Shown here in pieces: positions 1-11,483 of a stretch of 64,000 nt of DNA. The first letter of the stretch is position 1. The number at the start of each line of letters is the position of its first letter. Origin of the DNA: Euonymus europaeus. Lineage: Eukaryota > Streptophyta > Magnoliopsida > Celastrales > Celastraceae. Location: assembly GCA_963580455.1 (NCBI GenBank), contig OY756972.1, positions 18,491,001 to 18,555,000 of the forward strand, written 5' to 3'. The notes under the pieces were generated by a model. That model did not search any database and had not been told where the DNA came from. It was given only the letters and a program-made list of their open reading frames with translations. A program made the translations under genes and the position numbers.

Positions 1-343
1 TACTTTTTGTTTGGTATAATCGAATCACGTAAATCTTGTTATCGTTTCTTTGCTCTCTACTTGATTTACTTTTTTACTTGTTTGTTGTTTGGGTTGAGGT
101 GACTTGTCTTGTGTATATTCCACGTACTATCCACTATGATGCGGTCGAGTCATGGGCCGTGGGTTTCACTCCATGTCCGAAGCATTTGGAGACTGTTGCT
201 TGCAATAGGTCTGTTAAGGAACTATCATGCGGCCTTGTATTAAAATTCTCAAATAGAGAGAAGCCAAAAAGTGAGCTCCATTTACACTAAAAAGGGTCAC
301 TACACAAAACCGCTTACTCCCAAAAGTCCAAAACAGAGGGGCT
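1..343. other. Downstream flank of NPF gene, no gene seen
   Basis: No coding domain is recognisable on either strand. The part next to the NPF stop codon probably includes the 3' untranslated region of that minus-strand gene, but no clear poly(A) signal decides where it ends. A short open frame on the plus strand (36-290) starts at a TTG and resembles nothing I know. Confidence 0.4.
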
Positions 344-2535
344 TTACATCAGGTTCTCATTTTCCAATTCACTCCTGCTCTTGAAAAATCTACACAAAAT
401 CACATAAAAAAACAGGCTCAATGCACTTAACAAGGCCAGAAGCCAGTAGTATTTGTCCAACCGGGCTTCCCTCAAGTCATCAGAGAACCAGCCTCCTCCT
501 TTTTCCCTTGAACTTGTGAAAAATTCAACAAGGGAGATGAGTAAAGCACTCAAGAAACTCCCTACGCCAAATACACTAGTGTAGAGTGCAAGACCCATTG
601 TTCTCATCTTAACCGGAACTTCACCGTAGAAGAACTCTTGCATCCCGACGACAGTGAAGATGTCGGATACACCTAGCATAATATACTGAGGCATCAACAA
701 AAATATGCTCAATGGTACAGTTTCTGATTTCCATTCTTTTCTGCTTACGTCGAGCCTCCTCGTCTCTACTACTGCAGCTATGATCATCGCTATTATCGAT
801 AAGAACATACCGATCCCCATTCTTTGCATAACACTGATACCCTTTTCGTTGCGAGTGATCAGCCTAGCAGTTGGAATCATAACTTTTTCGTATAACGGCA
901 TCAAGAGAATAATAGACATTGTAATAGCACTCTGCAGTGTTGCCGGTGGGATTTTGAAGTTGCCAATGTTTCTCTGCATTGTCATACCTTGCTTGGTAAA
1001 GAAGGTCGCAGGTTGTTGGAAAATCACTGCAAACATTAGGAGCATTGTCCATATTGGGAGAAGCGGGAGTACTACTTTTGCATTCATGAACATATAGTTG
1101 CATTTTTTCGGGTTCCCTTCCAGGCCATTCATGCTGCACGAATTCTGATTGCAAAGCGGTTTCTCTTGAAGCCTAAAAGAACAAGTAAATTCGTCGTCAA
1201 CATCGATAAAAGTATACCCCATTCGAACCCAAAAGCCTAAATTTCTATCTTAACCGACGTAGGAGGAAAACTTACTCTAGCTCCATGGTTGAGGATTTTT
1301 CATTTGACAGGGAAATCTTTGTATGCTTCAATTTAGATGCAGCTTCCTTGATGGAGTGAACCATGCCCTTGAAGCTCCTGTTATGCATCGGTTCATCATC
1401 CGAATTGCATCTATATATCGGTGTTCCAAAAGAGAAGAACACGATCGATAAAACCATTGCTAGTGTTGGCATTGCAAATCCCAGAACCCAACCAAATGTG
1501 TCTTGAATGTATGACATAACTGTAACACCTAAAAGGCTGCCGGCACATACGCCAAAGTACCACCACTGGAAGAACACACTCTTCTTGTTTGGCTTCTGGT
1601 CATCTTTGGTGCAGGGCAATTCCTCTTCGGTTTCGAGCTGTTCTGCTCCGAATGCTTGCAAAGATGGATTGTATCCGCCCTGGCCTAGTGATATCAAGCA
1701 GAGGGACGAAAACCGGAACGAAGAAGTGGTTATGTTGCTCGCAGGAGACCATGCGGAAGCAAATGCTGTCGATGTCAATGCCACAAGCCCCTTATGGAGA
1801 GTAAGCCAAGGGAAATAAAACATAAGAGACAGAACATTAGGCAAGAACTTTAAGATAAAATATGCCATTAGAAGTAGGGCTATAAAACAACGCTAAAACC
1901 GAAACCAAACCATTTGGTTGTTTTTTTTCCTTCATATTTTCCACAAAAATCAATCGAAAAGCAAACGATATCCAACTAAACGGTTAGGCCAAAATATATT
2001 AAAAATGGAATAAAACCGACCGTTAACACCCCTAATTTGAATGGATTATGGGATCCATGTTACACCCACTACAACAATTCATGCAAATTAATACAAACAG
2101 GAATTCAGCATCGCAATCAATACAAGCAGAGACTTTAGCAGGATAGAAGAACAAGATGAAGGGAATTACCAGAACATACAAAGAACAGGATCCCAAAATG
2201 GTGGAAAATCGATCCCAATAAGAGTCCACAAAAGGCACCACTAGAAGTGGCATTATTGATGTCAATCCACACCAACTGTTCACCGTCTTTGCTGCAGCTG
2301 AGTTGCTCATCTTAACCACATCAGTTAGGTATGTCACTAAGTTTGATGCCACCCCCTTAAATGCAAACCTCTCCATCCCAGCTATCACTAATATCACCCA
2401 CATAAATACAAATTCTTAGAATGATGTTCATGCAAAATCCTAAATATTTAAACACAAGATTAAAGAAAGAAAGGAAAATACCAAACCTATGAGAAGAATA
2501 CATGATTTGTTGAGTCCTCTGTGTCCTCCAGCCAT
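344..2535 (-). CDS. NPF5.8/5.9-like: NRT1/PTR FAMILY (NPF5-type) membrane transporter
   Basis: Proton-coupled oligopeptide/nitrate transporter family protein of the major facilitator superfamily. Exons in coding order are 2535-2487, 2381-2170, 1790-1276 and 1172-344. All junctions are GT-AG, and the joined frame is 1605 nt (534 aa plus stop), slightly short for the family (about 550-600 aa). Visible landmarks are the first helix with MERFAFKG, the TM2-3 block with [13 protein letters not shown] and DSYWDRF, the [17 protein letters not shown] motif, the [12 protein letters not shown] stretch typical of NPF5 members, and late helices with [12 protein letters not shown] and QEFFYGE. The usual ExxER proton-coupling motif of TM1 reads A-G-M-E-R, so its first Glu is missing. 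The start ATG is followed by a very short cytosolic N-terminus ([10 protein letters not shown]). The substrate cannot be told from sequence. The NPF5.8/5.9 assignment rests on gene order recalled from Arabidopsis and on similarity remembered, not searched. Confidence 0.88.
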
Positions 2536-3884
2536 TATTGAAATGAACAAGAATAACTCCAGAGAGATACAAAGAGGGAGAGAGTCGATATTGAATAACA
2601 ATATGTTGGTTTCAGTCCGAAAATTGAGTCACCTGAACAGGTTCTAGTTGCTTAATTATTGGACACCTAGCTGCACAATCTTTCTATAGCCTATTTGTTT
2701 TTACGTGGCATAATGGAACACTCGGACACTCACTAACTTTCCTTTGCTTCCTCATATAAAACTAATATCCATAATCAACAATTAAAACAAAATTAAAAAA
2801 TGTCGACTTGCAATTAAAATAATGATATTTGTATACAAAACAGGAAAAACCCTCCAATGTCTGTTTCAATTTTCGAAAGTTATGCAAGAAATGAAATATG
2901 TCGACATGCAAGAAACCCTTTTGATTTTGCGTGAGAGACGACTGTGCCACTTCATCAAAACGTATCCATAATCAGCGAGTAAATATCTATCCAACAAGAT
3001 CTCATTAATAGATTTTATTCAGTCATTCTTAATTATATTATTTTTAATTACATTATTTTTTCTTTTGGTACAAATATACGTAGGTTTCAATATTTATTTA
3101 TACATACCGATATGGGCTCGTATATCAAATTTCCATGTTGTAACCTAAATTATAAGTGTTAAACCCTAAAGAGAATGAATTCGATAAGCCCTAACAGACA
3201 CGTATATCGAATTTTCATGTTGTAACCAAATCATAATTTTTTTCATAAATAATTTTTTTTCCTAAATAAGTAGGTTGGTAATTTGGTATAGTTGATTATA
3301 ATCTACGAGTATAGAACCTAAACTCATATCGTAACGTTCGCACAATTTTTTTTTCTTCATTTGACGACATGATAAATTGAATCAAAATTAAGTGCATGGT
3401 CACAAGAACATTATACTCTTAATAGGACTCGAAGTACATACCATTTGACTCTAAATAAATCATAAATCATGATCTATGCAATCCACCAGAAGCCAGTAAT
3501 TTTCAAAATGCAGAAATCATCTATAAATCACTCCACACATTGGTGTCCAATGTTCAATCAATTCCATAAATGAACAAATGACCAAAAAGTTTATGTTGAC
3601 CTCCTTTCAATTTCATGTGACTCTTGACGTGTGAGATTGAATAAACCTTAGGAAGAAGTGTTTTTTTTAAAGGAGATAACGGCCAATCCATCTTTCTCTC
3701 AAAAGCAGTGCGTTTTGGGAACTAGTTATTATCATGCGTTACGTTATATTTCTTCTTTACATGTAGCGAAGGAGGATAGGTTTAGTTTTTTATGGCTTTA
3801 TAATTTATATATAATAAAGGCAGAGCTAGGCACGCTTTGACACAAATAAAGCACATGCATGCACGCATCCATCCATATATATCC
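2536..3884. other. AT-rich upstream flank of the NPF gene
   Basis: No gene is seen. This should contain the NPF promoter (minus strand, reading down from 2536). A direct repeat of about 34 bp that includes TTGTAACC lies at about 3119-3152 and again at about 3200-3232. The rest is AT-rich without recognised motifs; short open frames here have no family resemblance. Confidence 0.4.
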
Positions 3885-4104
3885 GGTGTGTTTGATAAGG
3901 GTGTAATAATTACAAGGATAATTAAAATTACATGGATAAAAAAATATTCATGTTTGGTATGCATGTATATTATTTTCTTGGATAATATTTTTAGGCAATT
4001 TTCTTCATAATTTGAAAGTAATGGTTATCCATATGAATAGGTGGATAATGATTACCCTAATAATACATTATACTCATATTTATCACCATCTTATCAAACA
4101 CACC
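3885..4104. mobile_element. MITE with 15-bp perfect terminal inverted repeats
   Basis: A 220-bp AT-rich segment begins GGTGTGTTTGATAAG (3885-3899) and ends with its exact reverse complement (4090-4104). It has no coding capacity. Size and perfect inverted ends fit a miniature inverted-repeat transposable element. The target-site duplication is not clear, so the superfamily is left open. Confidence 0.75.
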
Positions 4105-5231
4105 CTAATATGTAAAATTTAGGTTGTAAAATTAGATATACAAATAGCGATTTTTAAACGAAACTGTTAAGTATCTCAATAAAAAAACATCCTTAAAGTA
4201 TCACAATAGAGATATTGTCCATAAATTTGAATTTGTCTCCAAATCCTGCGGTGTATATGCTACCACATAAGATTATGGAGATTTTGAGATATTTTATTTT
4301 GGGATACCTAACAATCTAGCACCACCGATTTTTAAATAATGAAAAAAATTATGCTGTAATGATGTTTTTGTATAAATGAAGATGTATATTATTGTTTATT
4401 GTAAAACTCATCAAATGAAGGCCCACGATATATAACTTCAACTTTGTCTACAAATGGTGATGTATAAGATTCAATTGTCATTTTACATACCTCAAATCGG
4501 AGCACCAACTCAAGTTGTATATCAACTAATTGACATGTAAAATATAAACCTGGCTCATGTGGATGTACATTTGCATCCGCTCGGTAGAGATACAACTCGG
4601 TTTGTATTTTACAATCTTAGATACAATCTGGGTTGAAACTATGATTCGAGAGTATAAATATGTAAAATGAGTGTACATCCGTATTTACAATTTGAGTTGA
4701 GAGTTACTCTTAATCGTAATCAACGGATAACAAAAATAACCATCGATAACGTCAAAGAGAACCGACTGACCGATTTACACTCCTGAGTGCATTGCCAATC
4801 CTAATCACGAAAAGTTTGATCTCTACTTCGGTGGTTTAGTGAGATGGACATCACTTTCATCTTCTTTCACAAAAATTGGCACCACCACTAATACAACTAG
4901 AGAATATTCAGCAACTTATGCCAGGCATGACCAAAACCCTCCACTTTATCAATGTTACAGAGCTATTCAACAAACCAAAGTTATTGGACATAAAATGGAC
5001 ATGAGTGCGCATAGATTGGTATATATGTGGATCTTTTTTTGTCTCAAATATATTCTCAGTCCCAATATATATCTTATCCATCTCATAAAGTAAAAGCATA
5101 TATTGTTTGTGGTTGTCGCACTATTAGTAAGGAAACAAAGTTAGTTCAGTCCTGTCATTTACATGTAATACGAAACAATTGTTTCTTCAAGATATTCATG
5201 TCATATACGATGTAGACCAAAACATAGGCAT
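4105..5231. other. Intergenic DNA, nothing recognised
   Basis: AT-rich sequence between two MITEs. Open frames at about 4389-4595 (minus) and 4839-5093 (plus) are short and have no recognisable domain. Nothing else could be supported. Confidence 0.35.
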
Positions 5232-5234
5232 CTA

Positions 5235-5591
5235 GTCAAATGGGGACACGCAAATGTCTCCATTAAATTTATTTTTAGGTCTCACCTCTATTACACAAAA
5301 CGTGATATCAGCAAAATACGTTTTGCAATGCAACCACATCAGCAAAACACAAATCCATATATATTTCTCTCTCCCCCATCTTAAGCAAGCCAATAATTTC
5401 TCTCTACTCTCTAATGTTCACGTTAAATTTGCACCAAAATCAATACTAATACTAAGTCTCACTTTTATTACAAAAAGTCAAGCAATATATTTATCCACAT
5501 CAGCAAAAAACGTTTCTCAATACGACTACGGCAGCAAAACACATATTTCAATACGCATTTGTGGCCATCAAAATTTAACCATTGCAATTGC
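5235..5591 (-). mobile_element. MITE, copy 1 of a family shared with 58576-58962
   Basis: Read on the minus strand, this 357-bp segment starts GCAATTGCAATGGT and carries repeated blocks of the type 'TGTGTTTTGCTGATGTG' and 'GACTTTTTGTAATAAA'. The same blocks occur in the same order at 58576-58962 on the plus strand. Both copies are flanked on each side by the trinucleotide CTA (here 5232-5234 and 5592-5594), consistent with a 3-bp target duplication as in PIF/Harbinger (Tourist-like) MITEs. The distal end is more diverged than in the other copy. It has no coding capacity. Confidence 0.7.
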
Positions 5592-5594
5592 CTA

Positions 5595-7943
5595 GAAATC
5601 ATGAAAGACAACTACATTGTACTAGCTTGTCAGATAACTCGAGCACAAGCTCGTCCAATCGAAAAAACATTGATGTATGGAGAAACCAAAACGATACAAT
5701 ATATCATTCTATTATCCTTTTGAAAAGATATATTATAAAAAAAAATCTAGCAAATAATTAACTATCATCAATATAGTAAAATATTGTCATATTTAATGAT
5801 GGCATCAGATGTTTGGATAATTTTTAAAAAACTCAAAATATTATAACTTTATGCAAAAGAGGTTTTATATTCTGCAGGCAGGCCATATAATATAGAGTGC
5901 TTAAGATAAGAGTTAATATATCAAATGACAAAAAATATAAATTTTATAACATTGTATTGTATGAGATTCAACTAATCATATAACCATCACTGCAACATTG
6001 TTCCAACTAAACAACTCTCATACACAAAGCTAAAACAATGGACGTGGATTGAGCCGGAGACAAGCAAAATATACGCAAACCTTACCCCACATAACATGTG
6101 GAGAGACTGTATTCAGAAATTAAACATGTAAACTATAGATTGTACCTCTGCTGCATCAAATGTTCGTTAGTTCGTTCAACATTGCTCCAGCTTTTCCTAA
6201 ATTTTCTATGGACACTATTTTTTAAGCCACATCTCTTAACAAAGCAGCTCATAGAGACAGAGAAAGAGTGCATTAGTTTAGGACACAAGTTTGTCTAGGT
6301 CTCTGTTAAATATGGCTCATACAAGGGTAATTTTGGAACTAGGGATATATAAAAAACATATGTAACCCTATTTGAATGATTTAGTGGAATACTTGAGCCG
6401 TTTCACAGTTGACGTAGGCATATCTTGCCGAACCACTATAATTTTCTGTGTTTTCTTTTATTGTTCTTGATTATTGTTGTTTTCGTCTCTAATCTACACA
6501 ACAGTCTCAAATCTCCTTCCTGTTTCCTAGAGAATCTCATCAATTGCATATTACGTTCTAAGAAAAAGAAGAAGAAAAAAAGGCTAACAGCAACCACTTC
6601 AACAACAACGTTTATACATTTTGTAGACAAACTCAACCACTTAATCAAAATGATTTGCCAAAGTCTACAAAGAAATGTAGAACATTTCCTTTACTATAAG
6701 CATTCACTATTCATATCAGCCCCAAACAAAAAGTCCAACTAAACAGAGTTTATTTACAGTAAATTAGCGACCTTAAAGATCTGAGGCTCCTAGAGAGGAG
6801 GCCCTAGTCACTAAAGGATGTTCTATGGCACAACATACCTAGCTACATATTTCTAGCGGTATAACTTGTCAGCCTAAAAATATATGGATTCCAAAACTCT
6901 TTCATGGAATAAGGTAGAAATAAATCAGTTCTCCCAAGTAACTTGTGGCCACCGCAACCAACAGGGTACAAGGACAAACACATAGCCAGACTGATGTTAA
7001 CCATTCGGGAAACTTCACTAAATCAAGTTTCTATAAAAAGAATAATTCATTCAGAAGACGAGATGAATGAAAAGAAAAGGTTGAGAAAGATCTTTTGTTA
7101 AACTAAAAAACATTATAAAAAAGATTAGTTTATCAAATCGGCCACAAGAATGATGATTGGTTGAGGGATGGGTTGCTTAAGATGGTTTTTTGTCATGCAC
7201 AAGCTAAATCTTTCAGGAGAGGTACTATTCTATTTTATTGTTCATGTGTATTCGGCAACCCATGCAAAAAATTTGTCTTCACCAGTTACCTGCAGTCATA
7301 ATTCGATTGCCGGCCGTTTTTTAATCATTTAATAGTAATTAGAATAAGCATAGCTTCAATGACTTCACTGCTAATTTATTTCTTCTATAACCAATCCCAC
7401 AGAACGGCTAGGCTAGAAGTCAGCCATGCCACATTAAATAGAAAACCATCAAGCATATGTCACAACTCTTGACATAAGTCATAATGTGGTATCGAGATCA
7501 ATAAAAGACATCATGTAAGTCATACTACAACAACAACAACAACAACAGTGAGAAGACATATTCAGCTGATACTGTATAAAAGTTCAAAATCTAGTGGAGA
7601 AGAAGAGAAAAAGAGTCACATACCCATGTAATTCAATATCCTCCACTTGCTTCTGTACATGTCAGCACAAGTGCGCATGACCAGATAAATAAGATCTTTC
7701 TATAACATGGTTAGCTGATCTAATGCAAAAGCTAGTATCCATCAGCAAATACGAGAGTGCTTAAGAAACCATGAAACATTGCTAGAACTTCCAGAGCATC
7801 TGACAAGAATCCATTTCCCGCATTGTAGAAATTTTCATAATTGAAACTACCAGCATACTTTTGGATCTTGTCAGGAGTTGGGGGTTACCCTCCCTAGGCA
7901 AGTCTTCCAATAGATAGAATCCAAGTCAAACTGAGTTTGGTTA
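5595..7943. other. Intergenic DNA with probable 3' region of MTP12
   Basis: No gene is recognised across about 2.3 kb. The part nearest 7943 should include the 3' untranslated region of the minus-strand MTP12 gene, possibly with an intron (a GTATGT donor-like site on the minus strand near 7625). An imperfect CAA microsatellite lies at about 7528-7548. Short frames near 6425-6742 lack any domain. Confidence 0.35.
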
Positions 7944-10583
7944 TTAATTAACACATTCAACCTGCAGAGTCAAATCCTTGATTCCAGCATCAAGCAATAT
8001 GTGTGACACCTGTGTCTTCACAGAGGCCTTGTCAGTACCTTCTAAAACATGAAGATGTACAGTCCCCACAACATCTGTGTTTGTGAAGCTCCATAAATGA
8101 ACATTTTGAATGCCACATACCCCCTTTATATCCATAACATCATTTAGTGCTTCTTTCAAATCCTGCTCATGAGCCCGAGGAACTCTCTGAAGCAAAATTT
8201 CTGCAGTGTTCCTGAGCAATGGAATGACCGAAGATACAATCAAAACAGATATAAATATCGAACAGGCAGGATCAGCAACAACCCATCCCTTGTACTTAAT
8301 TAATAGGGTTGAAATAACAACTCCAACACTTCCCAAGGTATCCGCCAGAACATGCAAGAAGATCCCTTCCATGTTGTGGTCAATGTGACGATGTTCATGT
8401 TTTTGCAATTTCTCTCGATCAGATGCGAGCCTTTTCTGTTGGAAACCACTATTTTCCAAGGAAGAACAACATTTAGAATTTCCATGTTGACCATTGGTCT
8501 GAGAATCATCAAAGGAACTTCCCATCTCATTAAATGTAAGGGAGAGGCCTTTGGAACTTTGTGAAGAACCATCGACATTGTGGTCGACGTGATTATGGTT
8601 TTCATGTTGGACATCATTGCGAGAATGATCATGTAGCTCATGTCGATTTTGAACTTGCTCACTGTGGTCTGCATGATGATGAGTATCAGCATGGTGATGA
8701 TGGTGACCATGGTCATGGTGACTCTGACCCCTGGTATCTCCGTTATGAACATGGTGATGATGTTCATGGTCAGAACACGACTTCTCATGGCATTCAGAGG
8801 AAACATTGATACACTGATCATGTGAATGTTGAGGATAATGGTGGGAGTGGGAGTGGGAGCTTGTGCACGAATCTGAATGTGAATGCAGATGTGAATGTGA
8901 ATGAGAATGCGAGCATGACCCACCATGAGCATGATGATGTTCCTCATGAAAGAAGATCAAACCCACCACATTCACAAAAAGGCCTCCAATCGAAACAGTC
9001 AACAAACTATTAGTTGATACCTCTTGAGGATCCAAAATCCTCTCAAGTGATTCCAACACAATCAGAGCCCCAACGAGAACCAGGAAAACAGCATTAGCGT
9101 ATCCTGACAAAACCTCAAACCTTCCTCGACCATAATTAAACTGATTGTTTGCAGGCAAACGAGATATGTATGAAGCATATAACCCTATTGCCAAAGCAGC
9201 ACAATCAAATAACATATGGCACGCATCTGATATTAATCCAAGACTGTTACTCATGAATCCAGCTACAAATTCAACAATCATGTAACCAGTGTTAATCAAC
9301 AGGAAAAGCGCGATCTTGCGAGACTTCCTTTCACTCAAAATGTGGCGTATGGGCTTCATGATCGAGGTAGTAAATGACTCTGGAGATTCCATGCCCAATT
9401 CGACATAATTCAAATACATTGGATCCAATTCTCTAACTGCAAAGCACAGCAATAAACCACACAGCAATAGCCCCCAGAGTGAAAGTTCGGGAAAGTAAAT
9501 TAACTCCAAAACTATTGTACAAATAAATGTCACAAAAAACTCTCTCCGAAAATCTTTGGAGCTTGCCAACTTATCATCACTGTAATTTTCAGTCAGTAGC
9601 ACCCCAAACACAACTGTGTTAGCTAAAGGCCAGCCTAAATTCCATATAGAAACAACATCTCCATCACCTTCAAAAATGAAAACACTCAAAACAGCTGGTA
9701 TAAAGAGCAAAACTGTCGTATAGAACAGAGTAATCAGTCTCACCCGCTTCCGACCCAGTTGCCTAATTGTGCCCCATTTCACTGAAGTAGTCTCATAGCA
9801 GCCCAAGAATCCTGATAGAAATGGAAGCAGCATTGGCCAAACTCTAACACATTCTTCCCTAGGAAACACCGAAAATCCCCATCTATCAACAACCGAGCTC
9901 GAGAATGGAAAACAATTTATCCGATCCCAACTTATAGACAACAAAAATAACCCAGCAAACAACGCCAGAAACCCGCCAAGCTTACCAAATCTATTGTTTG
10001 AATTCCGATCGCTTCCGCTCCGGCCATCGGTAACGAACCGCGAAGCGGCATTTCCAGAAAATTCGGCGAGGATCAAGGCGGCAGTTCCACAGTAGCGGAG
10101 GGCTTGAAACCGGAGAAGGAAAACAACAGCAACCAGCAGGGATTTGGACATGAGGACCCGGTGTTGGGATTGGGTTACAGAGGAAAGTCCCAAACTCGGC
10201 TGATTCTGTCTGTGGGAGAGGAAGGGAGTGTTTGGAGACGAGGATAGGAACCCAGAGAAGAAGAGGGAGAGGAAGAACGAAAGGAGGGAAACAAGGAACG
10301 AAAACGGGAATAGGGAGAACGAGGGGGCGGAGCGGAGGAAAGGGAGGAGGGAGTAGAGGGAACGGAGAGAGAAGAGGAGGAGGAAGAGAAATGATAGGGA
10401 AGATTTGGAAGACTTGGAGGAGGAAAGCGAGAGCCGGTGTTTGGACGGGGTAGGTGTTGGAGTGGAGGACGGGTAAGGATAAAGTGGGTATTGTCTGGAG
10501 AGGGTGGTCGGATTGGTGGCGCGTGAAGGAACAGAGATTTGATTGGGGCGATGTTGCTGGTGGTGGCGGCGGTGATCTGCCAT
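7944..10583 (-). CDS. MTP12: MTP12-like (ZnT5-type) cation diffusion facilitator, zinc transporter
   Basis: Intronless 879-aa protein of the CDF family. The long hydrophobic N-terminal half (about residues 50-390) adds extra membrane spans, as in ZnT5/MTP12-type proteins. The C-terminal half is a canonical CDF unit. The first metal-site motif HxxxD is in SDACHMLFDCAALAIG (about residue 447) and the second in HVLADTLGSVG (about residue 741). Between them is a His-rich cytosolic loop (about 545-735) packed with HSHSHSH, HHHHH and similar runs. The cytoplasmic C-terminal domain has IQNVHLWSFTNTDVVGTVHLHV. In Arabidopsis, MTP12 works with MTP5 as a heteromer loading zinc into the Golgi; I infer the same place here. 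It is longer than the roughly 800 aa I recall for AtMTP12, mainly through a Ser/Leu/Phe/Pro-rich N-terminus. ATG at 10583 is the first in frame. Confidence 0.93.
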   Translation of the reverse strand: MADHRRHHQQHRPNQISVPSRATNPTTLSRQYPLYPYPSSTPTPTPSKHRLSLSSSKSSKSSLSFLFLLLFSLRSLYSLLPFLRSAPSFSLFPFSFLVSLLSFFLSLFFSGFLSSSPNTPFLSHRQNQPSLGLSSVTQSQHRVLMSKSLLVAVVFLLRFQALRYCGTAALILAEFSGNAASRFVTDGRSGSDRNSNNRFGKLGGFLALFAGLFLLSISWDRINCFPFSSSVVDRWGFSVFPREECVRVWPMLLPFLSGFLGCYETTSVKWGTIRQLGRKRVRLITLFYTTVLLFIPAVLSVFIFEGDGDVVSIWNLGWPLANTVVFGVLLTENYSDDKLASSKDFRREFFVTFICTIVLELIYFPELSLWGLLLCGLLLCFAVRELDPMYLNYVELGMESPESFTTSIMKPIRHILSERKSRKIALFLLINTGYMIVEFVAGFMSNSLGLISDACHMLFDCAALAIGLYASYISRLPANNQFNYGRGRFEVLSGYANAVFLVLVGALIVLESLERILDPQEVSTNSLLTVSIGGLFVNVVGLIFFHEEHHHAHGGSCSHSHSHSHLHSHSDSCTSSHSHSHHYPQHSHDQCINVSSECHEKSCSDHEHHHHVHNGDTRGQSHHDHGHHHHHADTHHHADHSEQVQNRHELHDHSRNDVQHENHNHVDHNVDGSSQSSKGLSLTFNEMGSSFDDSQTNGQHGNSKCCSSLENSGFQQKRLASDREKLQKHEHRHIDHNMEGIFLHVLADTLGSVGVVISTLLIKYKGWVVADPACSIFISVLIVSSVIPLLRNTAEILLQRVPRAHEQDLKEALNDVMDIKGVCGIQNVHLWSFTNTDVVGTVHLHVLEGTDKASVKTQVSHILLDAGIKDLTLQVECVN

Positions 10584-11479
10584 AGTTGCCAGCGAGCAGT
10601 CTGCTGCGTATTAGTCCAATGAAGGAGACCAGAGGGAGATGACTTAGTTTGGTCGGTCGTCGAACAACGTCTGGTATTTTGAGTTTGATCGGTCGTCGAA
10701 CAACCCCCGGTTGTAAATAGGCGTTGATTTTATTGACTTGGTACACCTTGACTAGGTGAGGCTGCTTGGGTGATGGCTCCGAGCCTCCGACCATTAGTAA
10801 GATAATTCCACGGTTATTTTTTTAAAATTGTTTTACTATTCGTGTGTCGTAAATTTTTTTCCCTTCTGAATAGTATATTTCACCACAACTTTAAACATAA
10901 ATTTATAATGATAGAATAATTTATACACATTATATTTATGAAATTTGCTCTATCACATGAACTGTAATTTCTCTCTCGAATCCTACATATATTATGGTGA
11001 AGTATTTCTCTATCACATTAGATTGCAAATTCTCTCTTGAATCTTACGTGGATTGCTTTTTTCCACTATCAATATATGAAATTGATCAAATTAAAGACTT
11101 TTTTCCTTTTACCTAAATAAAGTATATCCTGAATAATTTAGACTAATAACTCGTGCAGAGATAAAATTGTCATGAAAAATATAATGAACTACATATAATG
11201 ATATAACAACATGATAAGGTCAAGAAGTTTTTTCTCATTTCAATATAATGGCATTAATTAATAGTATTGATTATATATAAAGATTTTTGAGAAGAAATAC
11301 AAAATATCATTAAGAAGAAAGGTATATATAATTTAATTTAATTGAAATAATAATAATTCATAATTAAACTTTCTTTCTTTTATATCCCATGTGACTTATT
11401 GTGAAACATTCTAGACCTCCATTAATAGAGCAATTACCTCTCCTTTGGATTTGTCCCCATCCTCTTCCTTTACCATGAC
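10584..11479. other. Upstream flank of MTP12, AT-rich
   Basis: Contains the MTP12 promoter and 5' leader (minus strand). A direct repeat with the core GGTCGTCGAACAAC occurs near 10652 and 10691, about 40 bp apart. Beyond about 10800 the sequence is AT-rich with no recognised element. Confidence 0.4.
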
Positions 11480-11483
11480 TGCT

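Noticed and set aside
705..1097. Open frame opposite NPF exon 4 with several hydrophobic segments
   Set aside because: It is the antisense shadow of conserved transporter helices; hydrophobic codons read backwards also look hydrophobic.
8300..8947. Met/Ile-rich open frame overlapping the MTP12 His-rich loop
   Set aside because: It is a frame-shifted reading of the CAT/CAC repeats of the loop; the MTP12 frame is clearly conserved.
9991..10794. 267-aa Pro/Leu-rich open frame overlapping the MTP12 N-terminus
   Set aside because: Low-complexity reading in another frame of the same strand; no domain and no independent start context.
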